From: Acidobacteriaceae bacterium
Lineage (GTDB): Bacteria > Acidobacteriota > Terriglobia > Bryobacterales > Bryobacteraceae
NCBI GenBank assembly: GCA_019240475.1
Contig: JAFAYI010000007.1
Span: 1-64,000 of the forward strand
Length of the DNA stretch: 64,000 bases
Reading direction: 5' to 3'
This document shows, piece after piece, positions 55,443 through 63,643 of this stretch. The notes beneath the pieces are model-generated. The model was not told where the DNA came from and did not search any database. It worked only from the letters and a program-made list of their open reading frames with translations. Position 1 is the first letter of the stretch. Each line of letters opens with the position of its first letter. Position numbers and translations under genes: made by a program.

Positions 55443-56417
55443 TTGCCACTTATTCTCGTTACGGGGGCTAGCGGTTTCCTCGGTTGGCACGTTGCCCGCG
55501 TGTTAGTCGAGCGGGGCCACTCCGTGCGCGCGCTTTGCCGCCCTGGGAGTCAGATTCGGGAGCTGGAGGTGGAGCGTGTCACGGGCGACCTGCGCGATCC
55601 AGCCTCGCTCGCCCGCGCAAGCGCAGGGTGCGAGACGGTCTTCCATGTAGCGGCCGACTACCGCCTTTGGTCGAAGAATCCGTCTGAACTCTATGCTTCG
55701 AATGTCGAGGGTACCCGCAACCTTCTTGCCGCCGCCGAAGGCGCCGGCGTGCGCCGCATCGTGTACACCAGCACTGTAGGTTGCATCGGTATGCCTGGGG
55801 ACCGGACCGGCGATGAGACCACGCCGGTTTCGATCGGCGATATGGCCGGTCACTATAAGCGCTCAAAGTGGCTCGCCGAACAGGTGGCTCTCGAAAAGGC
55901 GCGCGGGGGGCTGCCCGTAATCATCGTCAATCCGACCGCCCCCATCGGCGATCACGATTGGAAGCCTACGCCGACGGGCAAGATCATCGCCGATTTCTTG
56001 CGCGGCAAGCTGCCCGCCTTTGTCGATACTGGCTTAAACCTGGTGGATGCGCGCGATACGGCGCTCGGACATCTGCTCGCGGCGGAACACGGGCGCCCCG
56101 GCGAACGTTATATTCTCGGTTGCGAGAATCTAACGCTAGAGCAGATTCTGGGGCGGCTTGCCGCCATCGCGGGCAAGCCTGCGCCCACGGCCAAGGTTCC
56201 CTATGCGCTCGCCTACGCGGCTGGAGTCGCTACTACCGCCTGGGCCAATGTCACGGGCCGCGAACCCATTGCGCCCTTGGAGGCCGTTAAGATGGCCCGC
56301 AAGAAAATGTTCGTGACGCATGCCAAGGCGGCGCGCGACCTGGGCTTCTCGCCCGCTCCTGTGGATGGCGCGCTTCGCCGCGCCGTGAATTGGTTTCGCG
56401 ATAACGGGTATTGCTAA
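55443..56417 (+). CDS. hpnA: Hopanoid-associated NAD-dependent epimerase/dehydratase HpnA
   Basis: A 324-residue extended short-chain dehydrogenase starting at TTG 55443, five bases after hpnH. The NAD(P)-binding motif 'VTGASGFLGWHVARVL' is at about 6-21, and the active-site 'YKRSKWLAEQ' gives the YxxxK pair. The C-terminus 'REPIAPLEAVKMARKKMF' is typical of the hopanoid-associated sugar epimerase group. Its exact step in hopanoid side-chain chemistry is not firmly established. Confidence 0.92.
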   Translation: MPLILVTGASGFLGWHVARVLVERGHSVRALCRPGSQIRELEVERVTGDLRDPASLARASAGCETVFHVAADYRLWSKNPSELYASNVEGTRNLLAAAEGAGVRRIVYTSTVGCIGMPGDRTGDETTPVSIGDMAGHYKRSKWLAEQVALEKARGGLPVIIVNPTAPIGDHDWKPTPTGKIIADFLRGKLPAFVDTGLNLVDARDTALGHLLAAEHGRPGERYILGCENLTLEQILGRLAAIAGKPAPTAKVPYALAYAAGVATTAWANVTGREPIAPLEAVKMARKKMFVTHAKAARDLGFSPAPVDGALRRAVNWFRDNGYC

Positions 56418-57167
56418 ATGGCTATCCTCTACGTCGCCTCCCAATCCTCCGAACTGCAGCCGTTCGCCGAAACGCTGACCGGCCTGCGGAAGTTGAACTG
56501 GCCTCTCGATTACGCCTTTGAAGGCATCCTCGAAGGCCGCCGCATCATGCTCGCCGCTAACGGCGCGGGTCCCAGGCTCGCCGCTCGGGCCGCGGAAGTG
56601 GCAATACGGGCCGTGACCGTCGCGGAATTATCTTCTTCGAAGTTGGAGGCCATAGTCAGTACAGGGTATTGCGGCGCGCTCGACCCCAATCTTCGGGAAT
56701 CGGAGATCGTCGTAGCGACTCAAGTGAGGGATCTGGCCTCTGCCGAGATCTTCCACGCGGCGCCAGTGACCGCCGATCGCCAGTTCGCCTCCGGCGTCGT
56801 GGCGTCTCAAGACCGCATCGTGATCGAGGCAGCCGAAAAGCAACGGCTTGGCCCTGACGCCATCGCCGTGGATATGGAGGCAGCCGGCGTGGCTGCTCGC
56901 ACGAGGGCCGCCAGCCTGCCATTTTGTTGCATCAAAGTCGTTTCGGATCGTGCCGACGAGTCCTTCCGGATCGATTTCAATCGTATGCGAACCAAAGAGG
57001 GTCGCATGGCGCGTGGGAAAATTAGTATACATGCAGCAACGCATCCGAAACTGATCGGAGACTTGGTTCGACTCCGGAAGCGAACTCGCGATGCATCTAG
57101 GGCGTTAGGGGAATTTCTTGTCAGTTGCCGAATCAACACAGTATCTGCCGCCGCTCACGTGGAGTGA
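56418..57167 (+). CDS. hpnG: Adenosylhopane nucleosidase HpnG
   Basis: A 249-residue phosphorylase-superfamily protein that removes adenine from adenosylhopane to give ribosylhopane or its phosphate. ATG directly follows the hpnA stop. Family blocks: 'VSTGYCGALDPNLRESEIVV' and 'AIAVDMEAAGVAARTRAASL', where the Glu after Met contacts ribose, and 'CCIKVVSDRADESF'. The C-terminal about 40 residues may overlap the next gene's leader region. Confidence 0.9.
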   Translation: MAILYVASQSSELQPFAETLTGLRKLNWPLDYAFEGILEGRRIMLAANGAGPRLAARAAEVAIRAVTVAELSSSKLEAIVSTGYCGALDPNLRESEIVVATQVRDLASAEIFHAAPVTADRQFASGVVASQDRIVIEAAEKQRLGPDAIAVDMEAAGVAARTRAASLPFCCIKVVSDRADESFRIDFNRMRTKEGRMARGKISIHAATHPKLIGDLVRLRKRTRDASRALGEFLVSCRINTVSAAAHVE

Positions 57168-57183
57168 GGAGATGCCTCCTTCC

Positions 57184-58236
57184 ATGAGAGCCGCCGTTTA
57201 CACGGGAAACGGCCGTGTTTCGATGCAACACATCGAAACGCCCACTGTCGCGCCGGACGAAATCCTGGTGCGTGTCGAGGCTTGCGGAATCTGCCATACC
57301 GATCTGAAGAAGATCGAATACGATCTGCTGCCCGCCCCGCGCATCTATGGCCACGAAACGGCGGGCGTTGTAGCGGCGGCCGGGCCGCTGGTCACAAAAT
57401 ACTCGCCCGGTGATCGGGTAATCGTTTTCCATCACATTCCGTGCCGCGACTGCTTCTATTGCGATCGCCGTCTGTATGCTCAGTGCGCCGGCTATAAACG
57501 GGTCGGCGTTACGGCCGGCTATGAGCCCGCCGGTGGCGGCTTCGCGCAATATGTGCGCGTGATGAACTGGATTGTCGAAAGCGGCGTGGAAAAGATTCCG
57601 CCTGGCGTCTCCTTCGATCAGGCTTGCTGGGTCGAGCCGGTCAACACCTGTCTCAAGGGGATCGAAATGCTGGCTATCCGGCGCGGCGACACAGTCGCGG
57701 TGCTGGGCCAAGGCGCGATCGGTCTCATCTTCACGCTGCTCGCCCGCCGCGCGGGCGCGTCGGTGGTCGCAACCGACACTATTCCTTTCCGCCGTTCCCT
57801 TTCCGGGCGTTTTGGCGCCTCTGCATTCGATCCGCGCCAGCCCGCGTTTGAAGAAGCGGTTGCATCTGCGACGGCCCAGCGCGGCGCCGATGCCGTCATC
57901 CTTGCCGCCAACGCTCCGGGTCTGGTCGAGCAAGCGCTTCGCATCTCGCGCCCGGGCGCCAAGATCTTGCTGTTCGCGCAGACCTCCGCCAAGGAGCGCA
58001 TCGATCTCTGCGGCGCCGATCTCTGCGTGGGCGAGCGCATTCTGCTCGGTTCCTATAGCGCCGATATCGATCTGCAAGCCGAATCCGCGCGCCTCGTATT
58101 CAGCGGAGAACTTCCGCTCGAACAGTTAATCACTCATCGTGTGCCGCTCGATCGCATCGAAGAAGGCATACGCACGGCTTTGCATCCGCACGATCGGTCC
58201 CTTAAGGTGGTGGTGCGCCCACAGGAGCGCGGTTGA
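57184..58236 (+). CDS. Zinc-dependent alcohol dehydrogenase, hopanoid operon copy 1
   Basis: A 350-residue medium-chain dehydrogenase. I chose ATG 57184 ('MRAAVYTGNGRVSMQH') with GAGGAG about 12 bases upstream; a TTG at 57118 would overlap hpnG by 50 bases. Catalytic zinc ligands are Cys37 in 'GICHTD' and His57-Glu58 in 'YGHE'; the structural zinc site is Cys87, 90, 93 and 101. The Rossmann motif is 'AVLGQGAIG'. It lies between hpnG and the second dehydrogenase. A role in reducing ribosylhopane aldehyde is inferred from position only; a plain alcohol or polyol dehydrogenase is the alternative. Confidence 0.85.
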   Translation: MRAAVYTGNGRVSMQHIETPTVAPDEILVRVEACGICHTDLKKIEYDLLPAPRIYGHETAGVVAAAGPLVTKYSPGDRVIVFHHIPCRDCFYCDRRLYAQCAGYKRVGVTAGYEPAGGGFAQYVRVMNWIVESGVEKIPPGVSFDQACWVEPVNTCLKGIEMLAIRRGDTVAVLGQGAIGLIFTLLARRAGASVVATDTIPFRRSLSGRFGASAFDPRQPAFEEAVASATAQRGADAVILAANAPGLVEQALRISRPGAKILLFAQTSAKERIDLCGADLCVGERILLGSYSADIDLQAESARLVFSGELPLEQLITHRVPLDRIEEGIRTALHPHDRSLKVVVRPQERG

Positions 58237-59303
58237 TGGCGCTGGCAACCATTGCTCGTCCGGGAAACATGCGCGCCGCTGTGCTCTACGGCAAGGAAGA
58301 CGTGCGGCTGGAGTCTGTGCCGATACCGGAGATAGGTCCGGGCGAACTGCTGGTTCAAGTCCGCGCGGCGCTCACTTGCGGAACCGACGTGAAGGTCTTT
58401 CGCCGTGGATATCACGCGAAGATGATTACGCCGCCCGCGCTGTTCGGTCACGAGCTGGCGGGCGATGTCGCCGCGGTTGGGGCTGGCGTAGCCGGTTTTG
58501 CTATCGGCCAGCGAGTGGTGGCGGCCAATTCGGCCCCCTGTGATCGCTGCTTCTTCTGCCTGCGCGGACAGCAGAACCTTTGCGAAGATCTTCTGTTCAA
58601 CAACGGCGCCTATGCGGAATTCATCCGCATCCCCGCTCGCATCGTTGAAAAGAACACGTATCATATACCGCCCGGGCTCGACTATCGGGATGCGGCGCTC
58701 GCCGAGCCGCTCGCCTGCGCGCTGCGCGGTTTAGACGAATGCCAGGTACGGCCCGGTGACACGGTCGCCATTCTTGGCTTGGGCCCCATAGGGCTCATGT
58801 TGGTGCGGCTTGCGCGGCAGGCGTTCGGCGCGCGTGTCGTCGCCATTGCGCGCCGGCTGGAACCAGTGGACCGGGCCATCGCATTGGGCGCGCACGAAGG
58901 TCTCTTGATGGGCAAGGATGACGCCTTGGTATCGCAGCTTCGATCCTTGACCGAGGGCCGGGGCGCCGATGTCGTCATCGAAGCCGTGGGCCAGCCGGAA
59001 GTGTGGGAGCTCGCCACGCGCCTGGTTCGCAAGGGCGGCGTCATCAATTTTTTTGGCGGCTGTCCCATGGGCGCCAAGGTCGGACTCGACACGGGAATGT
59101 TGCACTATTCGGAAATCACGTGCAAAGCCAGCTTTCATTTCACGCCGGCCCATGTGCGGCGGGCCCTTGCCTGGATCGCCGAAGGCGCGGTCGATTCCCG
59201 CCACGTCGTCAATCACAACGAGTCGCTCAACGATCTGCCGCAAGTGCTGCACGATCTTGCTCACCGCCGCAACGGCCAGATCAAGACCGCTATTATTCCG
59301 TGA
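58236..59303 (+). CDS. Zinc-dependent alcohol dehydrogenase, hopanoid operon copy 2
   Basis: A 355-residue medium-chain dehydrogenase with ATG 58236 sharing one base with the preceding stop. Zinc ligands: Cys in 'LTCGTDVKVFRRG', the 'FGHELAG' pair, and structural cysteines in 'APCDRCFFCLRGQQNLC'. NAD-binding 'AILGLGPIG'. More like sorbitol/threonine dehydrogenases than copy 1, so not a recent duplicate. Its stop overlaps hpnC by four bases. Same functional inference as for copy 1. Confidence 0.87.
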   Translation: MALATIARPGNMRAAVLYGKEDVRLESVPIPEIGPGELLVQVRAALTCGTDVKVFRRGYHAKMITPPALFGHELAGDVAAVGAGVAGFAIGQRVVAANSAPCDRCFFCLRGQQNLCEDLLFNNGAYAEFIRIPARIVEKNTYHIPPGLDYRDAALAEPLACALRGLDECQVRPGDTVAILGLGPIGLMLVRLARQAFGARVVAIARRLEPVDRAIALGAHEGLLMGKDDALVSQLRSLTEGRGADVVIEAVGQPEVWELATRLVRKGGVINFFGGCPMGAKVGLDTGMLHYSEITCKASFHFTPAHVRRALAWIAEGAVDSRHVVNHNESLNDLPQVLHDLAHRRNGQIKTAIIP

Positions 59304-60211
59304 TCGCGCGCCTGCAGCCCAAGGAATTTGTGCAGGCCTCCGGCGCCGCCGGGAGGGCCTATACGCGCCCCGAAGCGCTCGAATACACGCGCTGGCTGGC
59401 TACGCATCACTACGAAAATTTCCAAGTCGTCAGCTTCCTTTTGCCCAAAGAGCTGCACCAGGATTTCTACAACGTTTATGCGTTCTGCCGCTGGGCCGAC
59501 GACCTGGGAGACGAGATCGGCGACCGGCAGGAGAGCTTGCGCCTGCTCGCCTGGTGGCGCGCCGAGCTTCACGCCATGTACGGCGGCGAGGCCTCTCACC
59601 CGGTTTTTGTCGCGCTCAAAGACACCGTCGCGCGGCGCGGCATTCCGAGGGAGCCTTTCGACCGCCTGATCCGGGCCTTCGAACAAGACCAGACCGTCTC
59701 GCGCTATCGGACCTTCGACGATGTCTTCGGTTATTGCGTGAACTCCGCGAACCCAGTGGGACACCTGGTCTTGTATCTCTGCGGCTATCGCGACGCCGAC
59801 CGGCAGCGGCTTTCCGACTACACGTGCACCGCGCTTCAGCTCGCGAACTTCTGGCAGGATGTTGCCGTGGATCTGCAAAAAGACCGCGTGTATCTGCCGC
59901 TCGACTTATTGGATAAGTACGGCTATACTGCCGATGAATTATTTGCGCTGAAATTCGATTCGCGTTTCGAAGGCGTCATGCGCGAGGCGGTCGATGTCGC
60001 CGAAGATTTATTCCACAAAGGGCTGCCGCTGATAAGCCAGGTAAACCGGCGCCTCGCGCTCGATCTCGATCTCTTCAGCCGGGGCGGCATGAAGATTCTC
60101 CGGAAGATTCGTTCGCAAGGCTATAACGTTCTCAAGTCCCGCCCGCGCATTTCTAAAGCCGAGCGCGTCGGCATACTGCTTCGATGTCTGCCTCGCCTGT
60201 TGCCGTTCTAG
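59300..60211 (+). CDS. hpnC: Hydroxysqualene synthase HpnC
   Basis: A 303-residue trans-isoprenyl synthase-fold enzyme of the squalene/phytoene synthase family. GTG 59300 overlaps the preceding stop by four bases; the long open frame upstream lies inside the dehydrogenase and is not coding. Asp-rich motifs: 'YAFCRWADDLGDEIG' and 'FWQDVAVDLQKDRVYLP'. HpnC hydrolyses presqualene diphosphate to hydroxysqualene. The HpnC assignment, rather than HpnD, rests on gene order and the 'THHYENFQVVSFLLPKEL' N-terminus. Confidence 0.92.
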   Translation: MIARLQPKEFVQASGAAGRAYTRPEALEYTRWLATHHYENFQVVSFLLPKELHQDFYNVYAFCRWADDLGDEIGDRQESLRLLAWWRAELHAMYGGEASHPVFVALKDTVARRGIPREPFDRLIRAFEQDQTVSRYRTFDDVFGYCVNSANPVGHLVLYLCGYRDADRQRLSDYTCTALQLANFWQDVAVDLQKDRVYLPLDLLDKYGYTADELFALKFDSRFEGVMREAVDVAEDLFHKGLPLISQVNRRLALDLDLFSRGGMKILRKIRSQGYNVLKSRPRISKAERVGILLRCLPRLLPF

Positions 60212-61068
60212 CCCCGGTTCCGCTGGAGGAGTCTTACCGCTTCTGCCGCGACGTCGCCCGCCGGCGGGCAAAGAACTTCTACTACGCGTTCCTGCTCCTC
60301 GAAAAACCGCAGCGCGACGCGATGTGCGCCATCTACGCCTTTATGCGCCGCTGCGACGACCTCAGCGACGATCCGGGGGCGGAGAAAGCGAGACTCCCGG
60401 AAACCATCGCGCTCTGGCGCATGCAATTGAACCGGGCGCTCGCGGGCTCGGTGGCGGGCGATCCCATCTGGCCGGCCTTCCACGACACGGTTCGGCGCTA
60501 CTCAATCCCGCATCGTTTCTTTCACGAGATGATCGATGGCATCGCATCGGACGTGGAGCCCCGGCGCATCCGCACCTACGATGAGCTTTACCGCTATTGT
60601 TATCACGTGGCCTCCGTTGTAGGTCTCACCGTAATTCACATCTTCGGCTTTGAATCCATGAGGGCACTATTGCTTGCCGAGAAATGCGGCATCGCGTTTC
60701 AACTCACTAACATTCTGCGGGATGTGCGCGAGGACGCGCTGCTAGGCCGAGTTTATCTGCCGCTCGAAGATTTGGATCGCTTTGGCGTGCCGGCCGCCCA
60801 ACTCGAATCGGGGAAAGAGGACCAAGCCTTTCGCGAGTTGATGCGCTTCGAAGCGGCGCGCGCGCGCGAGTGTTATCGGGAGTCTGCCGCGCTCCTCGGC
60901 ATGATCCACCAAAAGAGCCGCCGCTCTCTTTGGGCTCTCCGGGAAATTTATCTGCAATTGCTCGCGCGAATCGAAAAGGCCGATTACACGGTGCTCAGCC
61001 GCCGCATCAATGTTCCAACACGTACTAAGATAGCCTTACTTCTGCGGGCGTTTCTGACGTATAAGTAA
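60184..61068 (+). CDS. hpnD: Presqualene diphosphate synthase HpnD
   Basis: A 294-residue squalene/phytoene-synthase-family enzyme that condenses two farnesyl diphosphates. Asp-rich motifs 'YAFMRRCDDLSDDPG' and 'LTNILRDVREDALLGRVYLP' are intact. It overlaps hpnC by 28 bases, indicating coupled translation. Normally hpnE (hydroxysqualene reductase) follows, but here the next gene is on the opposite strand and overlaps the hpnD 3' end by 44 bases. Confidence 0.93.
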   Translation: MSASPVAVLAPVPLEESYRFCRDVARRRAKNFYYAFLLLEKPQRDAMCAIYAFMRRCDDLSDDPGAEKARLPETIALWRMQLNRALAGSVAGDPIWPAFHDTVRRYSIPHRFFHEMIDGIASDVEPRRIRTYDELYRYCYHVASVVGLTVIHIFGFESMRALLLAEKCGIAFQLTNILRDVREDALLGRVYLPLEDLDRFGVPAAQLESGKEDQAFRELMRFEAARARECYRESAALLGMIHQKSRRSLWALREIYLQLLARIEKADYTVLSRRINVPTRTKIALLLRAFLTYK

Positions 61069-61828
61069 GTAGCCATTCACCACCACTTACGGTTAGCGGC
61101 TCATTATCGGCGGGAATGCACCATACCTCGCCCATCGTGCCGATCAAAATAAGATAGTGCGGCGATCCAGCGGGAATTGTGACGGCGCGGCTTGCACGGA
61201 GGCGTTCGATTCGGAAGTGTTCGCAGGCCACCAGCTCTTCGCGCCCGTCGCTCAACTGTAGCGGCTTAGGGTCGGACTCAGGCGGCCCCAAATGCGAGAC
61301 TTCCACTCCACGCTCTAGATGGAGCTCGCGCGGTCGCCCGTAGTCGTACAGACGGTACGTGATGTCCGAGTTCTCTTGAATCTCGCAGATCGTAACGCCG
61401 GCGCCGATGGCATGAACGGCGCCTGCGGGAGTGAAGATCAAGTCGCGGGGTTTTACTTTCCGCCAGTTCAATAGATGCTCAATCTCGCCGTTCAGCGCCG
61501 AAGCCTTCAGCTTTTCGCGGGTCAGCGGTTCTTTGAAGCCCACCGCCACTTCGCCCGGCGGCTGAGAGTCCAGCACATACCATGCTTCCGTCTTGCCCAG
61601 GCTTCCGTGGTGCTTCTGCGCATAAGCGTCATCCGGGTGCACCTGTACGGAGAGGCGCTCGCTTGTAAACAGCAGCTTGACCAGGATGGGCCGCCCGCAG
61701 TCGAACCAGGCTTCGCCTATCGGTTTTTCGAAGGTTTGCGAAAAGAACGGCCGAAGATCGCGCCGTCCCCAAACGCGTTCTCGAAAATCAGGCGTGACCT
61801 GAAACGGCAGATTCCGCACTGTCCTCAC
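61025..61828 (-). CDS. manA: Class I mannose-6-phosphate isomerase
   Basis: A 267-residue short-form zinc isomerase interconverting mannose-6-P and fructose-6-P. Predicted zinc ligands: Gln62 and His64 in 'SVQVHPDDAYA', Glu81 in 'GKTEAWYVL', and His139 in 'AGAVHAIGAG'. 'CEIQENSDITYRLYDYGR' is typical. Its start lies within the end of fadD (41-base overlap) and its end within hpnD. Substrate could also be another hexose phosphate. Confidence 0.88.
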   Translation of the reverse strand: MRTVRNLPFQVTPDFRERVWGRRDLRPFFSQTFEKPIGEAWFDCGRPILVKLLFTSERLSVQVHPDDAYAQKHHGSLGKTEAWYVLDSQPPGEVAVGFKEPLTREKLKASALNGEIEHLLNWRKVKPRDLIFTPAGAVHAIGAGVTICEIQENSDITYRLYDYGRPRELHLERGVEVSHLGPPESDPKPLQLSDGREELVACEHFRIERLRASRAVTIPAGSPHYLILIGTMGEVWCIPADNEPLTVSGGEWLLTYTSETPAEVRLS

Positions 61829-63584
61829 GCCCTAGATAGAGTTCATTGATAAGGCCGCTATGATTCTCCAGCACGCGCGCCCGCCGAATCTTCATGGTCG
61901 GCGTCAACTCGCCGTCTTGGATCGAGAAATCGCGGTCCAGAACTTTGAACCTTCGAATTCGCTCGAAGTCCGCAAGCTGCGTGTTTACTCGCGAGACGGC
62001 GGCCTGGACCTCGCTCGCGACATCGTCGCTATTCTTGAGCGTCTGCGCCTGAACTGCGTTGACGGTCAACAGAGCGGTGAGGTACGGCTTTTTGTCGCCG
62101 ATCAACAGGACTTGGTTTACAATCGGCTCTGTCTTGAAAAGCGTTTCGATCCGCGCTGGGTAAATCTTCTTTCCGTTCGAGGAGACGATCAACTCTTTCT
62201 TCCGGCCTGTGATGTACCAATAGCCGTCCTCGTCCACCTCGGCGATATCGCCGGTGGAAAACCAGCCATCCTGGCTGAGAACCGATCGGGTCGCGGCCTC
62301 GTCGCGATAGTAGCCCTGAAACATCGAATCCGAGCGCACCTGCAATTCGCCGTCGTCGGCCAGTCGGGCTTCGGTTCTTGGCATAAGAACGCCGATGCTT
62401 CCCGGCTTGGGACGGCCCAGAGGATTGAAGGCAACTACCCCGGCTTCGGTCAGGCCGTAACCTTCGATGAGCGGCATGCCGATGGCGGCGAAGAATTCCG
62501 CCAGATCCTTGCCCAGCGGCGCGGCGCCGGACGCCGCCACGCGAATACGGCCGCCCAGCCGCTCCCGCACCTTCGAGAACACCAGCTTGTCGGCAATCTT
62601 CAGCGCCCGCTTCATCCAGACGGGCAGCGGTTTGCCTTCTTGCCGGTAGCGCGCAGCTTCCATGCCCAAGCCGAGCGCGCCGTGAAATAGTTTCCGCGAA
62701 ATCCGCGGCCGCTTTCTTATTTCGTTCAGGATGGTTGCGTAGGTCTTCTCCCAGACCCGCGGCGGCGCGAAAAAGATGGTGGGACGGATGGTCTTCAACT
62801 CATTGGGAAGCCGCGCCAGGCTTTCGGAAAACCAGACGGGCGTTCCCATCCGCATTGGCACCATTTCCAGCACGATCCGTTGCGCAATGTGCGCCGAGGG
62901 CAGAAAGACGATCATGGAATCGTCGGCGCCGATAGGCAGGACCAAAGGCGCGGAGTCGATGTTTGCCAGGATGGCCGAATGGCTGGTCAGGCCCATCTTC
63001 GGTTCGCCTGTGGCGCCGGAGGTGAGATACAGGACGGCCGCGTCCTCAGGCGAGATTTCTTGTTGCAGTCGATGGAACGCGGAGTGGTCGCGCTCTAGCG
63101 CCTCGCGGCCCAACCGCCTTAGCGCATCGAGCGACATCGCGCCCGCCTGTTCGCCGGTCATCAGGATGACGTGCTCGGGCAAGCTCGCGCCTTGCTCCGC
63201 CACCTCGTTGGCGAGTGCTGTTAGCGTTTTCGGGTTCTCGATAAAGAGGAACCGCGGCTGGGCGCGTCTCACGTCGCGCGCAAGGTCGCGCATCGGGTAA
63301 GCGGTGTAGAGCGCGCCCGAAATGGCGCCCGCGCCCATGATCCCCAAATCGACCAGGTAGAATTCGGCGCGGGTCTCCGAAAGGATGCAGACCACCTCGC
63401 CTTTCGAGGCGCCCAATTCGCGCAGCCCGAGCGCAATCTCACAGGAAATCCGCGCCCATTCATTCCAAGAATATGTTTTGTAGGCGCGGTTCCCCTTCGT
63501 TCCAATGGGCTGATGTAGAGCGATGGCGTCCCCGTGTTGCTTTGCCGTCGCTTCTAACACGGAAAAGACGTTGCGGCCTGGCAC
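61788..63584 (-). CDS. fadD: Long-chain acyl-CoA synthetase (AMP-forming)
   Basis: A 598-residue adenylate-forming ligase with the GTG at 63584 ('MPGRNVFSVLEATAKQHGDA'); an upstream TTG at 63677 would overlap the divergent LOG gene. Core motifs: 'VLYLTSGATGEPKMGLTSHS' (AMP/P-loop), 'PLIEGYGLTEAGVVAFNP', and 'GWFSTGDIAEVDEDGYWYIT' then 'GRKKELIVSSNGKKI'. Activates fatty acids to acyl-CoA or acyl-AMP; chain length is not determined. Confidence 0.93.
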   Translation of the reverse strand: MPGRNVFSVLEATAKQHGDAIALHQPIGTKGNRAYKTYSWNEWARISCEIALGLRELGASKGEVVCILSETRAEFYLVDLGIMGAGAISGALYTAYPMRDLARDVRRAQPRFLFIENPKTLTALANEVAEQGASLPEHVILMTGEQAGAMSLDALRRLGREALERDHSAFHRLQQEISPEDAAVLYLTSGATGEPKMGLTSHSAILANIDSAPLVLPIGADDSMIVFLPSAHIAQRIVLEMVPMRMGTPVWFSESLARLPNELKTIRPTIFFAPPRVWEKTYATILNEIRKRPRISRKLFHGALGLGMEAARYRQEGKPLPVWMKRALKIADKLVFSKVRERLGGRIRVAASGAAPLGKDLAEFFAAIGMPLIEGYGLTEAGVVAFNPLGRPKPGSIGVLMPRTEARLADDGELQVRSDSMFQGYYRDEAATRSVLSQDGWFSTGDIAEVDEDGYWYITGRKKELIVSSNGKKIYPARIETLFKTEPIVNQVLLIGDKKPYLTALLTVNAVQAQTLKNSDDVASEVQAAVSRVNTQLADFERIRRFKVLDRDFSIQDGELTPTMKIRRARVLENHSGLINELYLGREDSAESAVSGHA

Positions 63585-63643
63585 TGCCCGAATTTTAACA
63601 GCCGCGGGACTAACTTGCTCTTCCCCGATGCGACAATCGAGGT

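Noticed and set aside
54244..55449. 401-codon open frame antisense to hpnH
   Set aside because: It mirrors hpnH codon by codon, lacks family motifs, and arises from high GC third positions. The same applies to long antisense frames over shc, the third ADOP gene and the GH144-like gene.
59003..59299. Open frame extending hpnC upstream
   Set aside because: These codons lie inside the zinc dehydrogenase in another register and have no HpnC similarity; GTG 59300 with a four-base overlap is the natural start.
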